Shown piece by piece: positions 53,023-61,489 of a stretch of 61,543 nt of DNA; position 1 is the stretch's first letter, and every line of letters begins with the position of its first letter. The notes beneath the pieces were generated by a model. The model did no database searches and was not told the origin of the DNA. It saw only the letters and a program-made list of their open reading frames with translations. Source of the stretch: Collinsella aerofaciens (GTDB lineage: Bacteria > Actinomycetota > Coriobacteriia > Coriobacteriales > Coriobacteriaceae). The DNA lies in NCBI RefSeq assembly GCF_005844325.1, contig NZ_SPFY01000013.1:1-61543 (forward strand). Reading direction: 5' to 3'. A program made the position numbers and the translations under genes.

Positions 53023-55026
53023 ATGGCTAAGTTTGACATCATCGCCGCGACCGGTTGCCCGACCGGCATTGCGCACACCTTCATGGCGAAGGAGGCGCTG
53101 GAGAAGGCAGCTGCCGAGCGCGGTCTGACCATTAAGGTCGAGACTCATGGCCAGGTCGGTGTCGAGAACGAGCTCACCAAGAGCGAGATCGCCGGTGCCA
53201 AGGCCGTCGTCGTCGCAGCCGATAAGGATGTCCAGGCTGAGCGTTTCGCCGGTAAGCCCATGGTTTCCGTTGGTGTTTCCAAGGCCTTGTCTGTCGAGAC
53301 TGCTGGTAAGCTGATCGACCGCGCGCTCGCCGCCAAGGGCGACGACACGGTTGCCGCTGCCGCCGATGTCGAGGACGAGGTCGAGGAGAAGGAGTCCATC
53401 GGCCACGTCATCTACAAGCACCTCATGAACGGCGTCAGCCACATGCTGGTCTTCGTCGTTGCCGGTGGTGTTCTGACCGCCATTTCGTTCCTGTGGGGCA
53501 TCACGTCCTTTGATTCGACGGCTGCCGACTACAACAGCTTTGCTGCGATGCTCAAGATCATCGGCGGCATCGCCATGAACCTTATGGTTCCGGTGCTTTC
53601 CGCCTACATCGCCGAATCCATCGGCAAGCGCCCGGCGCTCGTCCCCGGTTTCGTTGCCGGTATGATTGCCATCCAGGGCCTGCCTGTTAACGCCGAGACC
53701 GGCATGATCGACGCCGGTGGCGCCGGCGTGGGCTTCGGCTTCCTGGGCGGCATCGTCGGCGGCTTCCTTGCTGGCTATGTCATCCTGCTGCTCGAGAAGG
53801 TTTTCTCTAAAATTCCCGCGAGCCTTAATGGCCTGAAGGCAATCTTTCTGTATCCGCTGTGCTCTACCGCCATCGTCGGCCTGGTCATGCTCGGTATTTC
53901 CGGCCCCATGGCTGCCATTAACCAGGGTATGATGGATTTCCTGCAGAGCCTCGGTAACTCCGGTCCGGTGATCCTTGGCCTGGCCATCGGCTGCATGTGC
54001 GCCTTTGATATGGGCGGCCCGGTCAACAAGGCTGCTTACGCTACTGGCACCTTCCTGCTCGGTACCGCTCTCGAAGCTGGCGTCGGCACCGAGACCTACA
54101 ACTTCGGCACCAACTTCATGGCTGCCGTCTCCGCCGCTTGCATCGTTCCGCCGCTGATCACCACCTTCGCCGTCGTTGTCGGCAAGAAGTACTTCAGCCA
54201 GGAGGATCATGACGCCGGTATCGTCAACCTCATCCTTGGTTGCACCCACATCACCGAGGGCGCCATTCCGTTCATGACCAAGAACATCTGGCCCGTCATG
54301 CCCATCATGATGCTCGGTTCTTCCATCGCTTCCATCTTGACCATCTTCTTCAACGTTCACGATCCGGCGCCTCACGGCGGCTTCCTGGTCCTGCCCGTTG
54401 TCGAGAACGGTCCGCTGTGGGTCCTCGCGATCCTCATCGGCGCTGTGGTCGGTGGCATCCTGTTCGTGGCCTTCAAGAAGTACGATTTCGAGAAGAATCA
54501 GAAGGCCGCTCCTGTAGCCAGGTCCGTTGAGGCCCCCAAGGCCGCTGCCGTCGAGGCCCCCAAGGCCGAGGCTGCCGACTTCGTGAAGGTCGAGAATGTC
54601 TTTGTCGCCGAGGACTTCGCTTCTCGTGACGAGGCTCTGAGCTTCGTTTCCAACCAGGCTGTCAAGGCCGGTATCGCCAGCGACGCCGACGCCGTGATGA
54701 ACGCCTTCCTGGCCCGCGAGGCCGAGGGCACCACGGGCATGATGGAGGGCTTCGCCATCCCGCATGCCAAGTCCGACGCCATTACCGAGGCTGCCGTCAT
54801 CGTCGTCAAGGACGAGTCCGGTGTGACCGGTTGGGACACCATGGACGGCGCTCCCGTCAACGTGGCCATCGCGCTGCTCATCCCGGGTGCCCAGGCCGGC
54901 ACCACGCACCTTAAGATCCTGTCCAAGGTCGCCGAGGCGCTCATGGACGAGGACTTCCGTGCCACCGTCAAGGGTTCCACCGACGCCGCCGAGATCGCCA
55001 AGACGATCAACGCCCGCCTGGTCTAA
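53023..55026 (+). CDS. PTS fructose-type permease EIIBCA
   Basis: The 667-residue permease has domains in B-C-A order. EIIB (1-100) has the phosphorylated Cys12 in ATGCPTGIAHT. EIIC (about 125-480) has roughly eight to ten membrane segments with HMLVFVVAGGVLTAI and a conserved loop IVNLILGCTHITEGAIPF. A Pro/Ala linker leads to EIIA (510-667) with the active His near 580 in FAIPHAKSD. It imports and phosphorylates fructose or a related sugar to the 1-phosphate. AAGGAGG precedes the ATG. The two PfkB kinases downstream would act on its product. Confidence 0.92.
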   Translation: MAKFDIIAATGCPTGIAHTFMAKEALEKAAAERGLTIKVETHGQVGVENELTKSEIAGAKAVVVAADKDVQAERFAGKPMVSVGVSKALSVETAGKLIDRALAAKGDDTVAAAADVEDEVEEKESIGHVIYKHLMNGVSHMLVFVVAGGVLTAISFLWGITSFDSTAADYNSFAAMLKIIGGIAMNLMVPVLSAYIAESIGKRPALVPGFVAGMIAIQGLPVNAETGMIDAGGAGVGFGFLGGIVGGFLAGYVILLLEKVFSKIPASLNGLKAIFLYPLCSTAIVGLVMLGISGPMAAINQGMMDFLQSLGNSGPVILGLAIGCMCAFDMGGPVNKAAYATGTFLLGTALEAGVGTETYNFGTNFMAAVSAACIVPPLITTFAVVVGKKYFSQEDHDAGIVNLILGCTHITEGAIPFMTKNIWPVMPIMMLGSSIASILTIFFNVHDPAPHGGFLVLPVVENGPLWVLAILIGAVVGGILFVAFKKYDFEKNQKAAPVARSVEAPKAAAVEAPKAEAADFVKVENVFVAEDFASRDEALSFVSNQAVKAGIASDADAVMNAFLAREAEGTTGMMEGFAIPHAKSDAITEAAVIVVKDESGVTGWDTMDGAPVNVAIALLIPGAQAGTTHLKILSKVAEALMDEDFRATVKGSTDAAEIAKTINARLV

Positions 55027-55062
55027 TCCCCCAGCCCGCGAATAACATCGCCCCCTGTATAT

Positions 55063-55098
55063 AAGGCGGAGTCCCTCCCCAGGGCCTCCGCCTTTTTT
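55063..55098 (+). terminator. Terminator after the PTS permease
   Basis: AAGGCGGAG at 55063-55071 pairs with CTCCGCCTT at 55086-55094, followed by TTTT. An inner CCCT/AGGG pair strengthens it. Confidence 0.8.
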
Positions 55099-55110
55099 CT
55101 ATCCCTCCCA

Positions 55111-55181
55111 TAAGTTGCGGTGAAATAGGGACTGTTTAAACGATTCAACCCCAAATTCAGTCCCTATTTCACCGCAACTTA
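55111..55181. repeat. Large inverted repeat, GGGAC type, 24-bp arms
   Basis: TAAGTTGCGGTGAAATAGGG (plus ACTG) at 55111-55134 is perfectly complementary to 55158-55181. The loop carries TTTAAACGATTC, close to the TTAAACGA of the repeats at 581 and 28532. It lies in the non-coding gap 55027-55575. Confidence 0.7.
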
Positions 55182-55285
55182 CAAAAGGGCATAGAGGGGG
55201 CTACCTATCGAGTCTTTGTCGCGAACAGATCATTAGCCAGAATTCCGTTCGCACGATATTGCTCTGGACCGACCGAGTTTCTGCA

Positions 55286-55437
55286 GCTTGCTCGCCCACA
55301 GGGGGCCGGGCGCGGCCTGTGAGATTTATCGCGAGTTCCGCACGAGCCGAAGAGCACTTAATGTGCTCTTCGTGCGAGCAGGACTGTAGAGCAGGAAATC
55401 TCACAGGCCGCGCACGGGCCCCTGTGGGCGAGCAAGC
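55286..55437. repeat. 152-bp cruciform-like element with 42-bp arms
   Basis: The arms 55286-55327 (starting GCTTGCTCGCCCACAGGGG) and 55396-55437 match as reverse complements in 40 of 42 positions. Inside is a second perfect hairpin, GAAGAGCAC at 55349-55357 with GTGCTCTTC at 55363-55371. A spurious frame crosses it, but no gene is supported. It precedes ptsH by about 140 bases. It could be a non-autonomous mobile element or a large RNA structure. Confidence 0.7.
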
Positions 55438-55575
55438 GGACGACAAACACATCTGTCCAACAATTCGTCCGAAACATAATGAAAAACCGTTTGATGTGAG
55501 TTAATATAAACAACGTCGTGAATCTGACTCCTGCCACATACATGACAGGGGTTAAACACAAAAAAGGAGTCAACT

Positions 55576-55839
55576 ATGGTTTCTGAGAAGGCTACCCTCG
55601 TTAATCCTCAGGGTCTGCACATGCGTCCGGCTGGTCTGTTCGCCTCCACCATGGGCAAGTACGCCTGTGACGTGACGGTCGTCACCCCCGAGAAGGAGGT
55701 CAACGGCAAGTCCCCGATGGCCCTCATGGCTGCTGGTATCCCCTGCGGCACCGAGGTCGAGGTCAAGTGTGACGGCGCTGACGAGGCCGAGGCTCTGGCT
55801 GCTGCCATCGAGCTCATCAAGAGCGGTCTTGGCGAGTAG
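55576..55839 (+). CDS. ptsH: Phosphocarrier protein HPr
   Basis: HPr carries phosphate from enzyme I to EIIA. The 87-residue protein has active His15 in GLHMRPAGLFA and the regulatory Ser46 in GKSPMALMAAG, the HPr-kinase target of Gram-positive bacteria. AAAAAGGAG precedes the ATG. A terminator separates it from ptsI, which would allow a higher level of HPr than of enzyme I. Confidence 0.95.
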   Translation: MVSEKATLVNPQGLHMRPAGLFASTMGKYACDVTVVTPEKEVNGKSPMALMAAGIPCGTEVEVKCDGADEAEALAAAIELIKSGLGE

Positions 55840-55883
55840 AACTCAAACGGGTCGCATGTTGAACAACTAAGTTATATTTGGGG

Positions 55884-55919
55884 GCGCAGTGACCTGTTGT
55901 AAGGTAACTGCGCTCTTTT
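55884..55919 (+). terminator. Terminator or attenuator between ptsH and ptsI
   Basis: GCGCAGTGACC at 55884-55894 pairs with GGTAACTGCGC at 55903-55913, followed by TCTTTTG. Confidence 0.7.
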
Positions 55920-55971
55920 GTCATGGATATGGCAAAACGCTTTATCACATGACACGGAGAGAGGAATGGGA

Positions 55972-57675
55972 ATGTATCAGGGAGTCAACGCTTCCGAGGG
56001 CATCGGTATCGGCACCGTCATGGTCGCCGTCGATCCCGACTTGACGTTTGAGCCGCATGAGGTTGCTGATTCGGCAGCAGAGAAGGAGCGCTATCAGTCC
56101 GCTCTTTCGGTCTTCTGCGAGAAGACCCAGGCTCAGGCCGACCACATGAAGGAGACGGTGGGCGAGGCCGAGGCCGAGATCATGAGCGGACACATTGTCC
56201 TGGCTCAGGACCCGGGTATGACCGACGCCATCAACGCCGCCATTGACGGCGGTACCTGCGCCGAGCAGGCGCTCATGGACACCTCGACCATGTTCGAGAA
56301 CATGTTCCTGTCCATGGACGACGAGATGTTCCGTCTGCGCGCGGCCGACATCGCCGACATCCGCACCGGTATTCTGGCCGAGCTGCTGGGCAAGGAGGTC
56401 GTCGACCTCTCCGTCCTGCCCGAGAACACTGTCGTTGTCGTGCACGACCTCACGCCGTCCATGACCGCCACGATCGATAAGGCCCACGTTGCCGGTATCG
56501 TCACCGAGACCGGTGGCCGCACGTCGCACTCCGCGATCATTGCGCGAGCCCTCGAGATCCCGGCTGTCCTTTCGGTCTCCAACAGCTGCACCGCACTGCG
56601 CAACGGCATGACCGTTGTCGTCGACGGCGGCAAGGGTATCGTCGAGGCCGATCCCGACGAGGAGACGCTCGCTGCCTACACCGCCAAGGCCGAGGCCTTC
56701 GCTGCCGAGAAGGCAGCCCTCGAGGCCTTCCGTGGCAAGCCGTCCGTGACTGCTGATGGCATCAAGAAGATCATCGCCTGCAACATCGGTAACCCCGATG
56801 ACGTGCCCAACGCGCTCGATCACGACGCCGAGGCTATCGGTCTGTTCCGCTCCGAGTTCCTGTTCATGGACTCTGCTGAGCTTCCTTCCGAGGAGGAGCA
56901 GTTCAACGCCTACCGTAAGGTCGCCAGCGCGCTCAAGGGTGCTCCGGTCATCATCCGCACGCTCGATGTGGGTGGCGACAAGGAGATTCCGTATCTGCAT
57001 ATGGTCAAGGAAGACAACCCCTTCATGGGCTTCCGCGCCGTGCGTTACTGCTTGGCCAATCCCGACCAGTACAAGGTCCAGCTCCGCGCTCTGCTGCGCG
57101 CTAGCGCCTTCGGTGACGTCAAGATCATGATCCCGCTCGTCACCTGCGTCGAGGAGGTCTTGGCTGTCAAGGAGCTCGTCGAGCAGTGCAAGGCCGAGCT
57201 GACCGAAGAGGGGCGCAAGTTCAACGAGAACATCGAGGTCGGCATCATGGTCGAGACGCCCGCCGCTTCGCTGCTCGCAGACCGTCTTGCCGAGGTCGCC
57301 GACTTCTTCTCCATCGGCACCAACGACCTGATCGGCTACACCATGTGCGCCGACCGTGGCAACGACACCATCTCCAACCTGTACCAGGTTTACTATCCCG
57401 CCGTGCTCCGCTCGCTCAAGAACATCATCGAGAGCGGCGTGAAGGCCGGCATCATGGTCGGTATGTGCGGCGAGGCCGCTGCCGATCCGCTGCTCGAGCC
57501 GCTGCTGATCAGCTGGGGCCTGGAGGAGTTCTCGATGAGTGCTCCGTCGATCCTGCGCGCCCGTAAGACCATCAGTCAGTGGACCAAGGCCGAGTGCGAC
57601 GAGCTCGCCGAGAAGGCGCTCGCCTGCAACACCGCCGCCGAGGTCAAGGCACTGCTCGAGTCCGCAGCTCGCTAA
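55972..57675 (+). CDS. ptsI: PTS enzyme I (phosphoenolpyruvate-protein phosphotransferase)
   Basis: Enzyme I transfers phosphate from PEP to HPr. The 567-residue protein has an N-terminal HPr-binding helical domain, the phosphorylated His in TGGRTSHSAIIARA near residue 185, and a C-terminal PEP-binding barrel with FRSEFLFMD, IRTLDVGGDKEIPY and MVGMCGEAAADP. The ATG at 55972 is preferred; ATG 55966 is two codons earlier and the ribosome site AGAGG fits both poorly. Neighbours are HPr and the PfkB kinases. Confidence 0.95.
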   Translation: MYQGVNASEGIGIGTVMVAVDPDLTFEPHEVADSAAEKERYQSALSVFCEKTQAQADHMKETVGEAEAEIMSGHIVLAQDPGMTDAINAAIDGGTCAEQALMDTSTMFENMFLSMDDEMFRLRAADIADIRTGILAELLGKEVVDLSVLPENTVVVVHDLTPSMTATIDKAHVAGIVTETGGRTSHSAIIARALEIPAVLSVSNSCTALRNGMTVVVDGGKGIVEADPDEETLAAYTAKAEAFAAEKAALEAFRGKPSVTADGIKKIIACNIGNPDDVPNALDHDAEAIGLFRSEFLFMDSAELPSEEEQFNAYRKVASALKGAPVIIRTLDVGGDKEIPYLHMVKEDNPFMGFRAVRYCLANPDQYKVQLRALLRASAFGDVKIMIPLVTCVEEVLAVKELVEQCKAELTEEGRKFNENIEVGIMVETPAASLLADRLAEVADFFSIGTNDLIGYTMCADRGNDTISNLYQVYYPAVLRSLKNIIESGVKAGIMVGMCGEAAADPLLEPLLISWGLEEFSMSAPSILRARKTISQWTKAECDELAEKALACNTAAEVKALLESAAR

Positions 57676-57692
57676 TTTGGTATCAGAGGTAA

Positions 57693-57725
57693 CCGCGTGG
57701 TTGGAATGGGCCGGCCACGCGGCCC
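57693..57725 (+). promoter_or_regulatory. Overlapping alternative hairpins between ptsI and fruK
   Basis: CCGCGTGG at 57693-57700 can pair with CCACGCGG at 57715-57722. GGGCCG at 57708-57713 can instead pair with CGGCCC at 57720-57725. The two cannot form together, so they could act as a switch or simply as processing signals. No T-tract follows. Confidence 0.4.
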
Positions 57726-57749
57726 TCACATATACAGGGGGTACTGTAA

Positions 57750-58682
57750 ATGTTCTACACGCTAACCGCTAACCCGGCTGTCGACATGACGGTTTCGAGC
57801 TCTCCGCTCGAGCCCGACGAGAACGTCCGCACCGGTTCGGCCAGCTACACGGCTAACGGCAAGGGCCTCGACGTGTCCTTCGCCTTTAAGAAGATGGGCG
57901 TCGACACCGTCGCGCTCGGCTTCTTCGCTGGCTTCACGGGCAAGTTCATCGTCGAGGAGGTCATGAACCTGGGTTGCCTCTGCCGCCCGGTCTGGACCGA
58001 CGGTATCACGCGCATTAACACCTACGTCAACGATGGCCAGCACGAGTACGGCATCCTGAACCCCGGCGCCCCGATCACGCCGCAGCACCAGGAGGAGCTC
58101 TACAACATCCTGGACACCGCGGGCGATCTCGAGTGCCTGATCGTCTCCGGCTCCGTGCCTCCCAAAGCTACGCCCGACTTCCTGGCTCAGGTCATGGAGC
58201 ACGCTCAGGCTCGTGGCGCTGACGTCGTCCTGGACCTGTCCTCCGACAAGCTCAAGGAGCTCGCTCACAAGAAGCCGCTGCTCATCAAGCCGAACCATCA
58301 CGAGATGAAGGCCATCTTCGGCGTGCCGGTCGACACCGACGACGAGGTTCGTGTCGCCATGAAGATGGCTCACGACGCTGGCGTTCAGAACGTGCTGCTC
58401 ACCCGTGGTAGCCGCGGCGACGCTTACTTCTCCAACGGCGAGGACATCTGGTACGCCAAGCGTGAGTTCAACATCAAGCTGGTCTCTTCCGTCTGCGCCG
58501 GCGACTGCACCCTCGCTGCGTTCCTGCACAAGTGGTACAGGGATCGCGACAACGTCGAGGAGGCCATGAAGCTCGCTATGGCCACCGGCGCCAACGTTGC
58601 CGAGTCCGTCGGCATTGGCGACTTTGGTCACGTTGACGAGTACAGCAAGCGCGTTGCTGTCCGCAAGCTCGATCGTCAGTAA
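57750..58682 (+). CDS. 1-phosphofructokinase-family (PfkB) kinase, copy 1
   Basis: The 310-residue PfkB kinase has MFYTLTANPAVDMTV at the N-terminus, the substrate region GFFAGFTGKFI, the PfkB motif LLIKPNHHEMK and the catalytic site VCAGDCTLAAF with Asp near 251. The canonical GAGD is CAGD and the following Ser is Cys here. It probably phosphorylates fructose 1-phosphate, given the fructose PTS. It is about half identical by eye to the second copy and is followed by a terminator. Confidence 0.86.
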   Translation: MFYTLTANPAVDMTVSSSPLEPDENVRTGSASYTANGKGLDVSFAFKKMGVDTVALGFFAGFTGKFIVEEVMNLGCLCRPVWTDGITRINTYVNDGQHEYGILNPGAPITPQHQEELYNILDTAGDLECLIVSGSVPPKATPDFLAQVMEHAQARGADVVLDLSSDKLKELAHKKPLLIKPNHHEMKAIFGVPVDTDDEVRVAMKMAHDAGVQNVLLTRGSRGDAYFSNGEDIWYAKREFNIKLVSSVCAGDCTLAAFLHKWYRDRDNVEEAMKLAMATGANVAESVGIGDFGHVDEYSKRVAVRKLDRQ

Positions 58683-58710
58683 TCGAAACGCGACATATTC
58701 GTGCGCATGC

Positions 58711-58742
58711 GGCGCCCCGGTTTCGGCCAGGGCGCCTTTTTG
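58711..58742 (+). terminator. Terminator between the two PfkB genes
   Basis: GGCGCCC at 58711-58717 pairs with GGGCGCC at 58730-58736 and runs into TTTTT. Confidence 0.8.
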
Positions 58743-58870
58743 TTCCGTCATAGGGGAGAGATGTCCTGCCGTACTTCATCGCTTCCACACCGTTCACCGA
58801 GTTGTCCTAGCCTTTTACCGATGCGTGGAATATACTTTCATTAACACGTTGCTTCGTGAAAGGAACATTC

Positions 58871-59803
58871 ATGATATACACGCTCACTGCAAATCCCGCC
58901 ATTGACTACAACATCGCCTGCGACGGTCTTGCTGCCAACACCGTCACGCGTACCCGCAATGCCGTCTACACGCCCAACGGCAAGGGCCTCAACGTCTCGT
59001 TTACGCTTGACCACTATGGTGTCGACACCACGATCCTGGGTTTCTTCGCCGGCTTCTCGGGTGAGTTTATCGTTAAGGGCGCCGAGGCCCTGGGCGTGCC
59101 CGTCAAGCCCGTGTGGACCGACGGTATTACGCGCGTCAATGTGTTCCTCAACGCCGGTCCCGACACCGAGTACAACATGGTCAATGCCGGTGCCGCCATC
59201 AATGAGGCCAACGAGCAGGAGATGTTTGAACTTATCGATTCGCTCGATGACATGACCTGCCTGGTCATCAGCGGCTCGCTGCCTCCCAACACTTCCGAGG
59301 GCTTCTTGGCCGAGGTCCTGCGTCGCGTGAAGGCAAAGGGCGCCGAGTTCGTGCTCGATATCTCGAGCCATCAGCTGGCAGACCTCATTGCTCTGGAGCC
59401 ACTGCTGATCAAGCCCAATGACGACGAGCTGCTTGACATCTTTGGCATCAAGGTGAGCGGTGGTGGCGACGAGTCCGTCAAGGGCGCTATGGCCGAGCTG
59501 CACGCCAAGGGCGCCAAGAACGTGCTGCTGACCCTTGGTGGCGCCGGTGCGTACTTCTCCAACGGCGAGCATATCTGGTTTGCCAACCGCACCTTCGACG
59601 TCAAGCTGCTGTCGACTGTGTGCGCCGGCGATTCCTCGCTCGCTGCCTTCCTGTCCGTGTGGCACGACGCCCCCGAGCGCGTCGAGGACGCCCTGCGCCT
59701 TTCGATGGCCACTGGCGCCAACGTGGTCGAGTGCCCCGGTCTGGGTGATTTTGCCAAGGTGGACGAATATAAGAAGCACATCGAGGTTCGCCAGGTCTGC
59801 TAG
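58871..59803 (+). CDS. 1-phosphofructokinase-family (PfkB) kinase, copy 2
   Basis: The 310-residue protein starts MIYTLTANPAIDYN and has GFFAGFSGEFI, LLIKPNDDELL and the catalytic VCAGDSSLAAF. It keeps Ser after the catalytic GD, unlike copy 1. Tandem copies of the same length point to duplication followed by divergence, perhaps fructose 1-phosphate and tagatose 6-phosphate or another sugar. It has its own ribosome site (AAAGGA) after a terminator and a 130-base gap, so it can be expressed alone. Confidence 0.85.
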   Translation: MIYTLTANPAIDYNIACDGLAANTVTRTRNAVYTPNGKGLNVSFTLDHYGVDTTILGFFAGFSGEFIVKGAEALGVPVKPVWTDGITRVNVFLNAGPDTEYNMVNAGAAINEANEQEMFELIDSLDDMTCLVISGSLPPNTSEGFLAEVLRRVKAKGAEFVLDISSHQLADLIALEPLLIKPNDDELLDIFGIKVSGGGDESVKGAMAELHAKGAKNVLLTLGGAGAYFSNGEHIWFANRTFDVKLLSTVCAGDSSLAAFLSVWHDAPERVEDALRLSMATGANVVECPGLGDFAKVDEYKKHIEVRQVC

Positions 59804-59836
59804 TTCCGGCACCTTGTCTGAATAGTTTGATTATTT

Positions 59837-59871
59837 CGCATCCGTCTTAGACTAGGACGGATGCGTTTTTG
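59837..59871 (+). terminator. Terminator after the second PfkB gene
   Basis: CGCATCCGTC at 59837-59846 pairs perfectly with GACGGATGCG at 59856-59865 and is followed by TTTTT. Confidence 0.85.
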
Positions 59872-59967
59872 TTTATCGGACTTGCGTGTGCAGTGGAGGC
59901 TGTTTCTTGCTAGACTTTTTGCAGACGCAATCGATAGCCAATTTGATAGTCGCAGGAGGCCATAGGC

Positions 59968-61362
59968 ATGTGCAATGTTTCGCTCAACGGTACTCAACCG
60001 TCCGATGCGTCCCTGCGCGTCCTGCGCGCGCTTGAGGCGGCTGGTCTTGAGGCTTGGTACGTGGGCGGTTGGGTGCGCGACGCCCTGATGGGGTACCCCA
60101 GCCACGATGTTGATATGTGCTGTAGCGGCCTGTGGCAGGAGTCCAAAGCGGCGCTCGAGGCCGCCGGCATCGCGGTTGTGGAGTCGGGCATTAAATTTGG
60201 CGGAATCACGGCTATTTCCGATGGCGAGCGTATCGAGGTCACCACGTACCGTCTGGATGGCTTTTACACCGATGGTCGTCATCCCCAGAGTGTGGAGCGT
60301 GCCGCCTCGCTCGAGGACGATCTGGTGCGCCGCGACTTTACCGTCAATGCCATGGCCTGGCATCCCGAGCGCGGGCTTGTCGACCGCTACGACGGCCAGG
60401 GTGACTTGGAGCGCAAGCTGATTCGCGCTGTCGGCGATCCCAAGCGTCGCTTTAACGAGGACGCCCTGCGCATGCTGCGTGCGGTGCGCTTTGCCTGCCG
60501 TCTGGACTTTATGATTGAGCCCGAGACCAAGCGTGCGCTTGCCGAGTGCGCGCCGCTGCTCGATGCCGTGGCGCGTGAGCGTGTGGGTATTGAGCTCGAG
60601 GGCATTCTTTCGACCGGTCATGGGGGAGACGCGATGCTCCGCTATCCCGAGCTCATCTGCGCCGCCGTGCCCGAGTTGGCAGCGGGTCGCGGGTTTGATC
60701 AGCGCAGTGTCTATCATGCGTTTAACGTCTACGTGCATATTGCCCGTGTGCTGACGGTGGCGGGGGAGCTCGCGCTGTGTGACGGCGTCGCGCCCTCGTC
60801 GAGCCTTATGTGGGCGGCGTTTTTGCACGATGTGTCCAAGCCCGAGTGCTTCACGGTCGACCATGCCGGTAGCGGACACTTCTACGGTCACCCCGAGCTC
60901 GGCGCCAAGAAGGCGCGCGTCATTATGGATCGCCTGGCGCTCTCGCACGACTTGGTGCGCGACGTGTGCCTGCTCATCAAATACCATGACAAGCCGCTGC
61001 GCCCCGAGCGCTCCTGTCTGCTCAATATGATGCGCGCGCTTTCGGGTGAGGGCGTCGACACGGCCCGCCTGATTGACGAGCTCATGGACCTTAAGCGTGC
61101 CGACACACTTGGCAAGGCCCCGTCGTGCTTCTATTACGTTGAGACGATTGAGGAGATGCGCGCGATGGCGCACGAGCTGCTGAAGGCAGGGGAGCCCTAT
61201 ACGCTCAAGATGCTCTCCATCAACGGCGGCGACCTGATCCGTGCCGGAGTCAAGCCCGGGCCGGAACTGGGTCAGCTTCTCAACTCCGCCCTCGACGCCG
61301 TGATCGAAGACAACATTCCCAACGATCGCGAAGCTCTTTTGGTCCATCTCAACTTGAATTAG
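59968..61362 (+). CDS. cca: CCA tRNA nucleotidyltransferase
   Basis: This 464-residue class II nucleotidyltransferase adds or repairs the tRNA CCA end. Visible motifs are YVGGWVRDALMG, the metal-binding SHDVDMCC, LVRRDFTVNAMAW, and EDALRMLRAVRFACRL, then an HD domain with FLHDVSKPECF. AGGAGG precedes the ATG. The tRNA-Asn genes at the left end already encode CCA, so it may serve mostly for repair there. Poly(A) polymerase is the main alternative, less likely in this phylum. Confidence 0.92.
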   Translation: MCNVSLNGTQPSDASLRVLRALEAAGLEAWYVGGWVRDALMGYPSHDVDMCCSGLWQESKAALEAAGIAVVESGIKFGGITAISDGERIEVTTYRLDGFYTDGRHPQSVERAASLEDDLVRRDFTVNAMAWHPERGLVDRYDGQGDLERKLIRAVGDPKRRFNEDALRMLRAVRFACRLDFMIEPETKRALAECAPLLDAVARERVGIELEGILSTGHGGDAMLRYPELICAAVPELAAGRGFDQRSVYHAFNVYVHIARVLTVAGELALCDGVAPSSSLMWAAFLHDVSKPECFTVDHAGSGHFYGHPELGAKKARVIMDRLALSHDLVRDVCLLIKYHDKPLRPERSCLLNMMRALSGEGVDTARLIDELMDLKRADTLGKAPSCFYYVETIEEMRAMAHELLKAGEPYTLKMLSINGGDLIRAGVKPGPELGQLLNSALDAVIEDNIPNDREALLVHLNLN

Positions 61363-61426
61363 CTACCCAGTTTACCTGCGTGTTCCATAACCTGCCGACA
61401 ATTTTTTGGCAATTTGGAATTTCTTC

Positions 61427-61455
61427 TTGCGCTGACGTTTTTTGTCCCGTAATAT
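61427..61455 (+). promoter_or_regulatory. Promoter of tRNA-Glu
   Basis: TTGCGC at 61427-61432 and TAATAT at 61450-61455 are 17 bases apart, 35 bases before the tRNA. Confidence 0.65.
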
Positions 61456-61489
61456 ATTTCTTCGCAGCACGGCAGTGCAGATGTCATGT

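Noticed and set aside
55259-55504. Open frame of 81 codons across the ptsH leader
   Set aside because: It merely reads through the large inverted repeat, with a reverse-strand counterpart, no ribosome site and no recognisable domain.
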